Source of the DNA: Virgibacillus halodenitrificans JCM 12304
Lineage (GTDB): Bacteria > Bacillota > Bacilli > Bacillales > Amphibacillaceae
Assembly: GCF_001310895.1 (NCBI RefSeq)
Contig: NZ_BAZS01000022.1
Span: 1 to 64,000 of the forward strand
Direction: 5' to 3'
DNA length: 64,000 nucleotides
The notes under the pieces are model-generated. The model saw only the letters and a list, made by a program, of their open reading frames with translations. It made no database searches and was not told the origin of the DNA. Shown here piece after piece: positions 8,743-17,591 of the stretch (position 1 is the stretch's first letter; each line of letters opens with the position of its first letter). The translations under genes were made by a program, and so were the position numbers.

Positions 8743-9846
8743 ATGTTGCCTAATGCACCAATGACAATAAAAGTACCTGGAAAATTAATGATTGCAGGGG
8801 AATTTGCTGTTTTACAACCACATCATGAACTCGTTGTAATGGCTGTTGATCGTTTTGTATATGCAACGATTGAAGACCATGATGCAAATAGAATAACATT
8901 AAATGATTTTGGTTTATATGACATTGGATGGACGTATGCTGATAATCGGCTGACTTTTTCTACAGACGATCAACGCACACGTTTTGTTGGGGCCGCTATG
9001 GCAACTGCGTTAACATACTTAAAGGAAAAGAATATCCATCCAACTCCATTCCGGCTTGCAATTAAAAGTGAACTTGATGATGTCTCCGGGATTAAATACG
9101 GGCTCGGCTCAAGTGCTGCTGTAGTTACAAGTGTCATATCAGCAATTTTAAATAAATACAATGATGAGAAAGCGGCTGCCTTATTAACATTTAAACTGGC
9201 TGCTATTTCGCATGTTCGGACACAAGGGAATGGTTCAGGAGCAGATGTAGCTGCCTCTTCCTATGGCGGTTTTCTACAATACGCCTCTTTTCAGGCTGAA
9301 TGGCTCCAGGAGCAATATGAAAATACACCTACAATCACAGAACTGCTGGAAAAAGATTGGCCATATTTATCGATTAAACCAGTAAAAATTCCTTCAAATG
9401 TCTATGTGTGTATAGGTTGGACGGGAAAGCCTGCATCTACTTCAAGACTAGTGGATGATATACTTAAATTAAAAACGGCTAACCAAAGCCAATTTAAACA
9501 ATTTTTAGATGATAGTGAGACCGCTGTAAGTAACTTCTTACAAGGTATGACAGAGGGAGATCTTCCCCTTTTACTGCAAGGGATTAAACAAAACAGAAAA
9601 GCATTGGCGACTGTAGGGGAAAACGCTGGTGTAGAAATAGAAACTCCATTATTACGTACGTTATGTGATATTGCAGAAAATATGGGGGGTGCTGGTAAGC
9701 CTTCTGGCGCTGGTGGTGGAGATTGTGGAATTGCCTTTATGCCCTCAAAAAAGCAGGCAGAAGAAATAGTACATGCTTGGGAAGCTGCAGGAATTAAGCC
9801 ACTTACAATTCAACCATTCCCTACTGGGGCTCATATTGTATCTTAA
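8743..9846 (+). CDS. mvaK2: Phosphomevalonate kinase
   Basis: GHMP kinase making mevalonate 5-diphosphate; about 367 aa. It has VPGKLMIAGEFAVLQ at the N terminus, the loop KYGLGSSAAVVTS (~residue 115) and the C-terminal GAGGGDCGIAF. I prefer the ATG at 8743, six bases after AGGGG; a TTG at 8737 would begin directly on the ribosome site. It closes the operon mvaA-mvk-mvaD-mvaK2. An isopentenyl-diphosphate isomerase gene is not in the cluster. A strong terminator follows. Confidence 0.93.
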   Translation: MLPNAPMTIKVPGKLMIAGEFAVLQPHHELVVMAVDRFVYATIEDHDANRITLNDFGLYDIGWTYADNRLTFSTDDQRTRFVGAAMATALTYLKEKNIHPTPFRLAIKSELDDVSGIKYGLGSSAAVVTSVISAILNKYNDEKAAALLTFKLAAISHVRTQGNGSGADVAASSYGGFLQYASFQAEWLQEQYENTPTITELLEKDWPYLSIKPVKIPSNVYVCIGWTGKPASTSRLVDDILKLKTANQSQFKQFLDDSETAVSNFLQGMTEGDLPLLLQGIKQNRKALATVGENAGVEIETPLLRTLCDIAENMGGAGKPSGAGGGDCGIAFMPSKKQAEEIVHAWEAAGIKPLTIQPFPTGAHIVS

Positions 9847-9863
9847 ACATCTTAAGATCAAAT

Positions 9864-9896
9864 GCTTGTAGAAAATCATATTCTACAAGCTTTTTA
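9864..9896 (+). terminator. Terminator of the mevalonate operon
   Basis: Perfect 10-bp stem GCTTGTAGAA/TTCTACAAGC followed by TTTTT. The 230 bases between this operon and rocF hold only this hairpin and the rocF promoter. Confidence 0.9.
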
Positions 9897-10028
9897 ATAT
9901 TTGTTCGGGAAATTTCCTACTGACATGAGTATAATCTACTGCTGCTAGAAATTAACAAAGCCTAAGAATTTGTTATAAGTGATTATTCACTTTTTTAATA
10001 CTGCATAAATATTCAAAAAAATGCTTGG

Positions 10029-10058
10029 TTGAGTCATCCTCATTCTTTTATATACAAT
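10029..10058 (+). promoter_or_regulatory. Probable rocF promoter
   Basis: TTGAGT, an 18-base spacer and TACAAT, ending 24 bases before the arginase ATG. No -24/-12 SigL-type site is apparent, unlike roc genes of B. subtilis. Confidence 0.45.
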
Positions 10059-10081
10059 AGTATAAAAGGAGGCGCTTACAT

Positions 10082-10984
10082 ATGAACAAAAATATTTCTG
10101 TAATTGGCGTACCGATGGATTTGGGGCAAAGTCGTCGTGGGGTAGATATGGGACCAAGCGCGATGAGATATGCAGGTGCTATTGAAAAGTTAACTACACT
10201 AAAATATATCGTAAAAGACTTGGGAGATATCCCAATTAATCGACCAGTTAACAATGAATCGACAGATGGAACTAATTTAAAGAACTTACATCAAGTGATA
10301 GAGGCCAATCAACAATTAGCAGATATGGTCGATGAAGAAATACAAAAATACAACTTTCCATTAATTTTGGGGGGAGATCATAGCATAGCTATCGGTAGCC
10401 TTGCAGGTATAGCAAAGCATTATAAGAATCTTGGGGTTATTTGGTATGATGCACATGGCGATTTGAATTCTAGTGAAACTTCTCCCTCAGGTAATATTCA
10501 TGGGATGCCTCTAGCTGTGAGTTTGGGCATCGGACATGACAAATTGGTAAATATTTCAGATTACGTTCCTAAAATTAAACCCGAAAATATTGTTATTATC
10601 GGAGCAAGATCTCTGGATCCGGGTGAAAAGGAGCTTATTAAAGAAAAAGGAATAAAAGTTTTTACCATGCATGAGATTGATCGTCTGGGTATGCCAAATG
10701 TTATGTCGGAAGCCATAAAATACTTAAAGGATCGTACAGATGGCGTCCACTTAAGTTTAGATTTAGATGGACTGGATCCATCTGAAGCTCCAGGTGTAGG
10801 CACACCAGTGCTCGGTGGAATTACGTACAGAGAAAGCCACTTGGCAATGGAAATGCTGGAAGAGTCAGGTATGATTACATCAGCTGAGTTTGTAGAAGTA
10901 AATCCAATTCTGGATGAAAAGAATAAAACTGCTACAGTAGCAGTTGCATTAATGGGCTCATTGTTTGGAGAAAAGTTAAATTAA
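10082..10984 (+). CDS. rocF: Arginase
   Basis: Hydrolyses arginine to ornithine and urea; manganese enzyme, 300 aa, typical length. Metal-ligand motifs are GGDHSIAIG (~residue 98), WYDAHGDLN (~121) and SLDLDGLDPSEAPGVGTP (~225). AAAGGAGG precedes the ATG. It stands alone between two terminators and next to sigW, as in other Bacillaceae. Confidence 0.95.
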   Translation: MNKNISVIGVPMDLGQSRRGVDMGPSAMRYAGAIEKLTTLKYIVKDLGDIPINRPVNNESTDGTNLKNLHQVIEANQQLADMVDEEIQKYNFPLILGGDHSIAIGSLAGIAKHYKNLGVIWYDAHGDLNSSETSPSGNIHGMPLAVSLGIGHDKLVNISDYVPKIKPENIVIIGARSLDPGEKELIKEKGIKVFTMHEIDRLGMPNVMSEAIKYLKDRTDGVHLSLDLDGLDPSEAPGVGTPVLGGITYRESHLAMEMLEESGMITSAEFVEVNPILDEKNKTATVAVALMGSLFGEKLN

Positions 10985-10992
10985 GAAAACTA

Positions 10993-11029
10993 AAAAGACA
11001 TTAGGTGAACTTAATCTCTAATGTCTTTT
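10993..11029 (+). terminator. Terminator after rocF
   Basis: Stem AAAAGACATTAG/CTAATGTCTTTT with a 13-base loop. It lies between converging genes and may serve both strands. Confidence 0.85.
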
Positions 11030-11060
11030 CTCTATGTATCTCTGGTTGTATATGAGGCCA

Positions 11061-11213
11061 TTAACATGCCTTCTTTAAGTACTCATTTATTAGCTTATCC
11101 AATTTCATACTCGTGGAGACGACAACTTCTGATGTAAGCGCATTGTTGTAACTAAGCATTATCATCTCTTCGCGACATTTTTCAATTTCTTTCTTTAAAT
11201 TAAAATCACTCAC
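11061..11213 (-). CDS. Spo0E-like aspartyl-phosphate phosphatase (50 aa)
   Basis: A tiny gene on the minus strand. It starts with GTG after GGAGGACAG and ends at TAA (11061-11063). The protein opens MSDFNLKKEIEKCREEM and ends in the Spo0E-family signature STSMKLDKLINEY (pattern SxxLDxLI), with two helices predicted. Spo0E-family proteins remove phosphate from Spo0A-P and so restrain sporulation; here that role is inferred from the motif. It converges with rocF. Confidence 0.8.
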   Translation of the reverse strand: MSDFNLKKEIEKCREEMIMLSYNNALTSEVVVSTSMKLDKLINEYLKKAC

Positions 11214-11314
11214 AAAACTGTCCTCCAATCAAGTATACTATAGTAAAGAAGATACCCAGATGTTAACCCTGATAAACATTGATTTACCCAATTTAATAAA
11301 AATATAAAATAAAG

Positions 11315-11341
11315 TGAAACCTTTTCACATAGATGCTCGTA
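11315..11341 (+). promoter_or_regulatory. SigW-dependent promoter of sigW
   Basis: TGAAAC, 17 bases, then CGTA. This matches the ECF SigW consensus (TGAAAC ... CGTA) known in B. subtilis and sits 33 bases before the sigW start, so positive autoregulation is likely. Confidence 0.8.
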
Positions 11342-11374
11342 TTATGATTACCGCACACCGGCGGAGGTAACCGT

Positions 11375-11938
11375 ATGGATCAATTTATTAGAGACAAAAT
11401 AATAGAAGTTAAAAAAGGAGACCAATCTGCATTTGAAGATGTGGTCAACTATTTTCAACACAAAATTTATCAGCATTGTTTACGAATGCTTGGTAATGCA
11501 CACGAGGCGGAAGATATAGCACAGGAAGCGTTTATCCGAGCTTATATCAATATCGAATCCTTTGATGAGCAGCGGAAATTTTCGACATGGTTGTACAGAA
11601 TTGCTACAAATTTGACCATTGATCGGATAAGGAAGCGTAAGCCCGATTTTTATCTTGATAGTAAGATAAAAGGGACAGAAGGGTTGGATATGTATTCCCA
11701 ATTGCCAGATCAGGGTAAGCTGCCAGGAGAAGAAGTGGAAAGCCTGGAGCTGAAACGCTATATACATCATGAGATTTCTGAGCTTCCCCCGAAATATCGC
11801 AGTGTTATTACATTACGATATTTGGAGGAGTTCTCACTTCAGGAAATTAGTGAAATCCTGGACATCCCGTTGGGTACTGTGAAGACAAGAATCCACAGGG
11901 CAAGGGAAGCATTACGAAAAAGACTTCGTCACGTGTAA
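11375..11938 (+). CDS. sigW: ECF RNA polymerase sigma factor SigW
   Basis: A 187-aa extracytoplasmic-function sigma factor. Region 2 carries [15 protein letters not shown] and [21 protein letters not shown]; region 4 carries [23 protein letters not shown] and [19 protein letters not shown]. The family responds to cell-envelope stress (antibiotics, bacteriocins, alkaline shock). It is co-transcribed with its anti-sigma gene 14 bases downstream, and a SigW-type promoter precedes it. GGAGG precedes the ATG. Confidence 0.93.
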   Translation: MDQFIRDKIIEVKKGDQSAFEDVVNYFQHKIYQHCLRMLGNAHEAEDIAQEAFIRAYINIESFDEQRKFSTWLYRIATNLTIDRIRKRKPDFYLDSKIKGTEGLDMYSQLPDQGKLPGEEVESLELKRYIHHEISELPPKYRSVITLRYLEEFSLQEISEILDIPLGTVKTRIHRAREALRKRLRHV

Positions 11939-11952
11939 AGGAGTGGATTCGC

Positions 11953-12585
11953 TTGAATTGTGATAAAGAAGCTGTTGAGCTTATGCATAATTATTTAGAT
12001 GGTGATTTAACAAAGGAAAATGAGACAGCTTTACGCCTTCATTTGGAAGAGTGCGAGAAGTGTCAGCAGCATTTTCATGAGTTAAAGCGCACATTAACTT
12101 TAATACGAAGCACAGAGCATGTGAGCGCTCCTGCAAATTTTACTGCCAATGTTATGAATAATCTACCTGCCGAAAAGAAGTCAGTGAAGTATAAACGCTG
12201 GTTCAGAGCACACCCTATGTTAACGGCAGCTGCAATATTTTTTGTGTTTATGATGAGTGGAATCTTTTCTGCATGGAACCAAGGTAGTGAGCTGGTAGTA
12301 TCCAAGCAGGATAACTTAGTAATAAAAGGCGACACTGTTATTGTCCCGGAGGATGTCACGGTGGAAGGTGACCTGATTGTTAAAAATGGCAACCTGGTTG
12401 TACGTGGAACGATTGATGGAAATGTGACATTGGTAAATGGTAAGCTCATTGAGGAGCCTATTCAGGGAGAAGGCTTGATGGCATCTGTTGGTGAAGTAAA
12501 TGGAGAGTTGGAGCACATTGATCAGATTTTTGAATGGATGTGGTTTCACATAAAATCTTTCATTAAAAATATATTCGATTTCTAA
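11953..12585 (+). CDS. rsiW: Anti-sigma-W factor RsiW
   Basis: A 210-aa single-pass membrane anti-sigma factor. The N-terminal zinc-binding anti-sigma motif is [12 protein letters not shown] (HxxxCxxC) near residue 30. One membrane helix lies near residue 90 ([16 protein letters not shown]). The outside part contains short beta-type repeats ([18 protein letters not shown]). RsiW is released by PrsW/RasP proteolysis in B. subtilis. The start is TTG after AAGGAGTG. A terminator overlaps the stop. Confidence 0.9.
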   Translation: MNCDKEAVELMHNYLDGDLTKENETALRLHLEECEKCQQHFHELKRTLTLIRSTEHVSAPANFTANVMNNLPAEKKSVKYKRWFRAHPMLTAAAIFFVFMMSGIFSAWNQGSELVVSKQDNLVIKGDTVIVPEDVTVEGDLIVKNGNLVVRGTIDGNVTLVNGKLIEEPIQGEGLMASVGEVNGELEHIDQIFEWMWFHIKSFIKNIFDF

Positions 12586-12612
12586 AGGAACATGGCCTAC
12601 ATGTTCCTTTTT
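12584..12612 (+). terminator. Terminator of sigW-rsiW
   Basis: Stem AAAGGAACATG/CATGTTCCTTT with a 5-base loop and T tract, starting in the rsiW stop codon. The following 280 bases before cdaA show a weak AAATCAC/GTGATTT hairpin near 12746-12780 and the cdaA promoter, and otherwise nothing I can name. Confidence 0.85.
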
Positions 12613-12825
12613 CTAAAGAAATAATATAATAAACCTCCACGTGTAACTCTGCATTCATCCATAGTAAAGAATGAGGATATATTTTATTAGCCAAGTTTAG
12701 GAATCGACATGCAGATTACATCCAAATGATGTGTTTTTGTAATAGAAATCACCTTTATATAGAAAGTTAAATGTGATTTTTCTCTGGATAAGTTTAACGC
12801 TCTGGAAGTCTTCCCTCAAAAAATA

Positions 12826-12834
12826 TGTTATAAT
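12826..12834 (+). promoter_or_regulatory. Extended -10 promoter of the cdaA operon
   Basis: TGTTATAAT, an ideal extended -10 element (TG-N-TATAAT), 61 bases before cdaA. No good -35 is seen, which extended -10 promoters tolerate. Confidence 0.6.
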
Positions 12835-12895
12835 AACTAACGTGACTATTTAAAATATGGTGATACGAATCTATGTGTAAAAAGGGTGTGTAGAC

Positions 12896-13717
12896 ATGCT
12901 TGGTGGGGGATTGGATATTTTAGAGCTTCTAAGAGTAGGCGTAGATATTGCTCTCGTCTGGTATGTGTTATATAAGCTAATCATGCTGATTAGAGGTACA
13001 AAGGCCATCCAGCTTTTGAAGGGGATCGCAGTAGTGCTTGCGGTATGGCTTTTAAGTATAGCATTTAATTTACAGACGGTACAATGGATTACCAGTCAAG
13101 CTATTGGCTGGGGATTAATTGTTATTATTATACTATTCCAGCCTGAGTTGCGAAGGGCTTTGGAACAGCTTGGAAGAGGGAACATCTTTGGAAGAAGTGC
13201 AAGATCAGAAGAAGAAATTATACAACAGAATATCGAAGCGATTATTCAGTCCTGTAACTATATGGCAAAGCGTAGAATAGGTGCGCTGATTTCTATTGAA
13301 CGGGAAACGGGAATAGGTGACTATGCTGAAACAGGTATACCAATTAATGGAAAACTAACACATCAGCTTTTGACGAATATCTTCACACCAAACACCCCTT
13401 TACATGATGGAGCGGTTATTTTAAAGGGGGAAACGATTGTAGCAGCTGCGTGTTATTTGCCATTATCGGAGAGTCCTTTTATCTCTAAAGAGTTGGGGAC
13501 AAGGCACAGAGCTGCTATGGGAATTAGTGAAGTAACAGACGCCCTGACAATTGTCGTATCAGAAGAAACAGGTAATATTTCTTGTACAAAAAATGGCGAG
13601 TTACATAGAGAACTAGACCAGAACAGTCTAAGTGAGCTATTGCGAGAAAACCTATCTTTAAACGTGAAATCCTCTGAGAAGAAGACAAAAAAACGGAGGG
13701 GGAGCAATGATGGATAA
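12896..13717 (+). CDS. cdaA: Diadenylate cyclase CdaA
   Basis: Membrane-bound DAC-domain enzyme making cyclic di-AMP from two ATP; 273 aa. Three N-terminal membrane helices (~residues 10-85) precede the DAC domain with the catalytic motifs LHDGAVILKG (DGA, ~171) and GTRHRAAMGIS (RHR, ~203). The usual operon is cdaA-cdaR-glmM, as here; its 3' end overlaps the cdaR start. c-di-AMP controls potassium uptake and osmolyte balance. RBS: AAGGGTGTG before ATG. Confidence 0.95.
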   Translation: MLGGGLDILELLRVGVDIALVWYVLYKLIMLIRGTKAIQLLKGIAVVLAVWLLSIAFNLQTVQWITSQAIGWGLIVIIILFQPELRRALEQLGRGNIFGRSARSEEEIIQQNIEAIIQSCNYMAKRRIGALISIERETGIGDYAETGIPINGKLTHQLLTNIFTPNTPLHDGAVILKGETIVAAACYLPLSESPFISKELGTRHRAAMGISEVTDALTIVVSEETGNISCTKNGELHRELDQNSLSELLRENLSLNVKSSEKKTKKRRGSNDG

Positions 13718-14932
13718 TTGGTTTAGAAGTAAATGGTTTGTTCGGGTGATCTCCTTGCATTCGCCATCTTATTCTATGTATTTGTATATGTTGATGCAAA
13801 TAATTCCACAAACTCTGATTCGACGTTCCCAGGGAAGACACAAGAAATGCAAACATTAAACGATGTCCCTGTAGAAATTAAAATAGATGAGGATGATTAT
13901 GTAGTAAGTGGTGTGCCGGAATATGTAAATGTCTCTTTAGAAGGTTCTTTAGGGGTACTGACACCGCTTATTAAGCAGCGTAACTTTTCTGCCTTTGTGG
14001 ATTTGCGAGGGTTGGACGCTGGTGAACATATAGTGGAAGTGGAGCATAATATATCAGCAGATTTAAATGTTTATATTGAACCGAAAACAGTAGAAGTAAC
14101 GATAGAGAAGAAGGCAACTGCTGAATTCCCAATTAATGTTGATTTTATTAATACGGATCAATTAACAGAAGGGTATGAGCTTGGGAAGTATGAAATCGAA
14201 CCGTCAACGGTATCGATCACAAGCTCTCAAAGTGTAATTGATCAAATCGGAATTGTGAAAGTATATGTGGATGTAAAAGACATTGATAAGTCTATAAATA
14301 ACAGAGAAGTGCCTATAAATGTTTACGACACACAAGGGAATGAATTGAATGTCAATGTTCAACCAGAAAATGCAGTAGTTTCTGTGGATATAGATAATCC
14401 AAGTAAGAAAGTTCCTGTAAGTGTTGAAACAACTGGTGAATTGCCTGAAGGTTACTCACTAAGTTCTATTTCTCCAAGTGTAGAGGAAGTTGAAGTATTT
14501 GGGACAAGCAATGTTTTAAAAGATATCAAGGAAATCAGCACAAATGAAATAGATTTATCGGACATCGAAGAATCCGGAAAGGTAGAAGCAGAGCTGTCTT
14601 TGCCAGAGGGAACGATGGTACCGAATAATAAAATTGAAGTATCCGTTGAAGTTGAGAAACCAACAACGATTACCAATGTACCTATCGATGTTGAAGATTT
14701 AGAAGAAGGATTGGAAATATCTTTTATAGAACCTGATGATGCAAAAATGGATATCTCCGTTGTAGGAAATGAAACAGATGTTAAAGAACTTTCAGCCGAA
14801 GATTTTCAAGTAACGATCAGTGCCGCAGATCTAGAACCTGGAGAGCATGAAGTACCAGTTAAACTAGAAGGACCAGATGGGTTAAAAACAACAGGTGAAT
14901 TTGAAAAAGTAAAAATCAATATAAAAGAATAG
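13707..14932 (+). CDS. cdaR: CdaA regulator CdaR (YbbR-domain protein), frameshifted
   Basis: Membrane-anchored activator or partner of CdaA with outward YbbR repeats, about 408 aa if intact. From ATG 13707 (GGAGG before it) the frame reads [16 protein letters not shown], then breaks; the frame one base earlier continues [16 protein letters not shown] and runs to 14932. One base missing from the CC at 13753-13754 explains it. Read as one protein it has the family N-terminal helix and four YbbR-like repeats of about 80 residues. The break falls inside the anchor and most likely is a sequence error, since both halves are conserved. Confidence 0.85.
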
Positions 14933-14978
14933 CACTTGTGTGTTAACGGTTGAAATGGAAATGAAGGAGAGATACTAC

Positions 14979-16325
14979 ATGGGAAAATATTTTGGAACAG
15001 ATGGTGTGAGAGGAATTGCAAATAAGGGACTTACACCAGAACTAGCATTTAAATTAGGTCGCTTTGGCGGTTATGTTTTAACAAAAGAAACCCAGCGTCC
15101 TAAGGTTATCGTCGGTCGTGATACTAGAATTTCCGGGCATATGCTTGAAGGGGCATTGGTTGCCGGTTTGCTTTCCATAGGTGCAGAAGTAATGCGTCTA
15201 GGGGTGATTTCCACACCGGGTGTCGCTTATCTTACTAAAGCTACAAGCTCGCAAGCCGGGGTAATGATTTCAGCTTCACATAACCCTGTAGAGGATAATG
15301 GTATTAAATTCTTTGGACCGGATGGCTTTAAACTTTCAGATGCTCAGGAAAATGAAATCGAGCAGCTGATGGAAGAAGAAGATAATCTGCCTCGTCCAAC
15401 AGGTGGAGATGTAGGAACAGTAAATGATTATTTTGAAGGTGGACAGAAATATCTTTCCTTCTTAAAGGATACGATTGATAATGACTTTGAAGGCATTCGG
15501 ATAGCGCTGGATTGTGCTCATGGTGCTACTTCCAGCCTGGCAACACATCTGTTTGCTGACCTGGAAGCAGACATCTTCTCCATTGGGTCATCACCAGATG
15601 GATTAAACATTAATGATGGGGTTGGTTCAACACACCCTGAAACGCTTCAAGCTTTTGTAGAAGAAAAGAATGCAGATATTGGTTTGGCGTTTGACGGGGA
15701 CGGAGACCGTTTAATCGCAGTAGACGAAAAAGGAAATATTGTAGATGGCGATCAAATTATGTTTATCTGTGCAAAGTATATGAATGAAAAAGGATTTCTT
15801 CGTAAGAATACAGTTGTTTCTACAGTAATGAGTAACATTGGGTTTTACAAAGCGATTGAGAAAAACGGAATGCGCAGTGATAAAACTGCAGTTGGTGATC
15901 GCTATGTGATGGAAGAAATGCGCAAGGGTGGATATAACCTTGGCGGCGAGCAATCTGGTCATATCATTTTCTTAGATTACAACACGACAGGGGATGGCAT
16001 GCTGTCAGCTATCCAATTAGTTAATGTAATGAGGGAAACGGGCAAGCCACTTTCTGAGTTGGCAGGCGAGATGGCAATCTTCCCTCAAGTATTAAAGAAT
16101 GTAAAAGTAATTGATAAAAACGAAGCACTAAGTAATTCAAGAATTAATGAAGAAATTGAAGCAGTCGAAAAAGAGCTTGGTGATCAAGGCCGTGTCCTTG
16201 TACGTCCATCTGGAACAGAGCCTCTTGTAAGAGTTATGGTAGAAGCACCTACCAAAGAAGAATGTGAGAAATATGTTGATCAAGTAGCTAACGTGATTGA
16301 TCAACTCTTAGGAATGAAAGAGTAA
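14979..16325 (+). CDS. glmM: Phosphoglucosamine mutase GlmM
   Basis: Interconverts glucosamine-6-phosphate and glucosamine-1-phosphate for UDP-GlcNAc and cell-wall synthesis; 448 aa, standard length. Motifs are [10 protein letters not shown] at the start, the phosphoserine loop [13 protein letters not shown] (~residue 100), metal-binding DGDGDR (~240), and the phosphate-binding [11 protein letters not shown] near the C terminus. I use the ATG at 14979 after GAAGGAGAG rather than an in-frame start at 14940. Third gene of the cdaA operon; terminator follows. Confidence 0.95.
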   Translation: MGKYFGTDGVRGIANKGLTPELAFKLGRFGGYVLTKETQRPKVIVGRDTRISGHMLEGALVAGLLSIGAEVMRLGVISTPGVAYLTKATSSQAGVMISASHNPVEDNGIKFFGPDGFKLSDAQENEIEQLMEEEDNLPRPTGGDVGTVNDYFEGGQKYLSFLKDTIDNDFEGIRIALDCAHGATSSLATHLFADLEADIFSIGSSPDGLNINDGVGSTHPETLQAFVEEKNADIGLAFDGDGDRLIAVDEKGNIVDGDQIMFICAKYMNEKGFLRKNTVVSTVMSNIGFYKAIEKNGMRSDKTAVGDRYVMEEMRKGGYNLGGEQSGHIIFLDYNTTGDGMLSAIQLVNVMRETGKPLSELAGEMAIFPQVLKNVKVIDKNEALSNSRINEEIEAVEKELGDQGRVLVRPSGTEPLVRVMVEAPTKEECEKYVDQVANVIDQLLGMKE

Positions 16326-16333
16326 CAGAATGG

Positions 16334-16366
16334 AAAACCTGCCCCCTTATGCGGAGCAGGTTTTTC
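16334..16366 (+). terminator. Terminator after glmM
   Basis: Stem AAAACCTGC/GCAGGTTTT and a T tract, nine bases after the stop. Confidence 0.85.
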
Positions 16367-16529
16367 TTATCTTATTTCTTGGTTTTAATATATATGTTGG
16401 GTTATTCAATGATTCGGAGAAAAAAATCTGAGCTAACTTTCTTGAACTTTTTCGAGGATGTTGGTCATGCAATCGTTGCCACAGAGTGGTTGGTGGGGCG
16501 AGTTAGCGCAGTCCCGGGACGTGGCGTTC

Positions 16530-16817
16530 TTAGATTGCGATTTTCCATTCAATCAATTGGTATTGCACATTTATTTTAATAATATATTTTTCCGTAGTGA
16601 TGTTGTTTAGCTTTTTGAGATTACGGAGAATCAAATTCCCTCTTGTTCTATACTTTCCTACTATGAATATACAAGATAAGATTTGCACTCCTAAAATTGC
16701 AATGAATCCTAAAAACACTAACTTATTACCAGTTCCTTTCTCGACGATCACCCCCTCCAAGACCCAAGAATATTTCCATTTTAAATAGCGTATGATAAGC
16801 TGATGTAAAACAACCAA
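16530..16817 (-). CDS. Possible small single-helix membrane protein
   Basis: Only reading frame of note in the 470 bases between glmM and hssR. The minus-strand frame encodes one good membrane helix (KLVFLGFIAILGVQILSCIF) followed by a basic tail. The far start at 16817 is TTG with no ribosome site; a GGAGGGGGTGATC stretch lies inside the frame (about 16752-16764) but no standard start sits at the right distance. I do not recognise it, and it may not be a gene. The rest of the gap shows nothing. Confidence 0.25.
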   Translation of the reverse strand: MVVLHQLIIRYLKWKYSWVLEGVIVEKGTGNKLVFLGFIAILGVQILSCIFIVGKYRTRGNLILRNLKKLNNITTEKYIIKINVQYQLIEWKIAI

Positions 16818-16834
16818 AGTTAGGAGAGCCCTTC

Positions 16835-17509
16835 ATGATTACCATTTTAATTGTTGATGATGATCCGCATATTCGGGAGCTGCTTCGATTTTATCTACAG
16901 AAGGAAGGATATCAAACAGAGCAAGCAACTGATGGAAATGAAGCATTGAAGATATTAGAGCATAAAAGAATTCATCTTGCCCTTGTGGACATCATGATGC
17001 CTAATATGGATGGATATGAATTATGCAAGGAAATACGAGACTATTATGACATCCCTGTAATGATGCTTACAGCTAAGGGGGAAATTACCGATAAAGAAAA
17101 GGCATTCCTCGCTGGCACGGATGATTATATTGTAAAACCCTTTGAGCCAAAAGAAGTATTGTATCGAATTAAAGCATTACTGCGTCGGTTCCAAATGGTG
17201 AACGAGGAGGTTATCCATCTTGGCAACACGGTAATTAATCGAAGGAGTTATGAAGTTACATATCATAATAAAAACTTAATTCTACCTTTAAAGGAATTTG
17301 AGTTATTGGCACAGCTAGCAAGCTACCCAAACCGCATTTTTTCCAGGGAGCAATTAATTGAACTCGTATGGGGAAGTGACTATGAAGGAAATGACCGCAC
17401 AGTAGATGTGCATATTAAGCGTTTAAGAGAGCGGTTTGCAGAAGAAGAACAAGATTTCTCCATTCAGACAGTACGCGGGTTGGGATATAAGCTCGAAATG
17501 AAGCAATAA
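16835..17509 (+). CDS. hssR: Heme response regulator HssR
   Basis: OmpR-family response regulator, 224 aa. Receiver domain with acidic pocket DDD near residues 8-10 and phosphoacceptor Asp in LVDIMMPNMDG (~52), then a winged-helix DNA-binding domain (residues ~130-224, ending VRGLGYKLEMKQ). The assignment to HssR rests on the following kinase and HrtBA-type exporter. AGGAGAG precedes the ATG. The gene pair activates heme efflux when heme is toxic. Confidence 0.8.
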   Translation: MITILIVDDDPHIRELLRFYLQKEGYQTEQATDGNEALKILEHKRIHLALVDIMMPNMDGYELCKEIRDYYDIPVMMLTAKGEITDKEKAFLAGTDDYIVKPFEPKEVLYRIKALLRRFQMVNEEVIHLGNTVINRRSYEVTYHNKNLILPLKEFELLAQLASYPNRIFSREQLIELVWGSDYEGNDRTVDVHIKRLRERFAEEEQDFSIQTVRGLGYKLEMKQ

Positions 17510-17527
17510 ACAAAATGGATACATGCT

Positions 17528-17544
17528 GTTCATCATCTATTCAT
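17528..17544 (+). promoter_or_regulatory. HssR-box-like direct repeat before hssS
   Basis: GTTCAT at 17528 and ATTCAT at 17539, starts 11 bases apart, one helical turn. The same spacing and half-site occur before hrtB. HssR is known to bind direct repeats in Staphylococcus; the assignment here is inference. Confidence 0.4.
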
Positions 17545-17591
17545 AAATAGGTGATATTCTAAACGGAACATTCATTTGGAGGAATTTAGTT

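Noticed and set aside
16349-16788. Plus-strand frames of 63-76 codons between glmM and hssR
   Set aside because: No ribosome sites and peptide composition unlike protein; one overlaps the glmM terminator.
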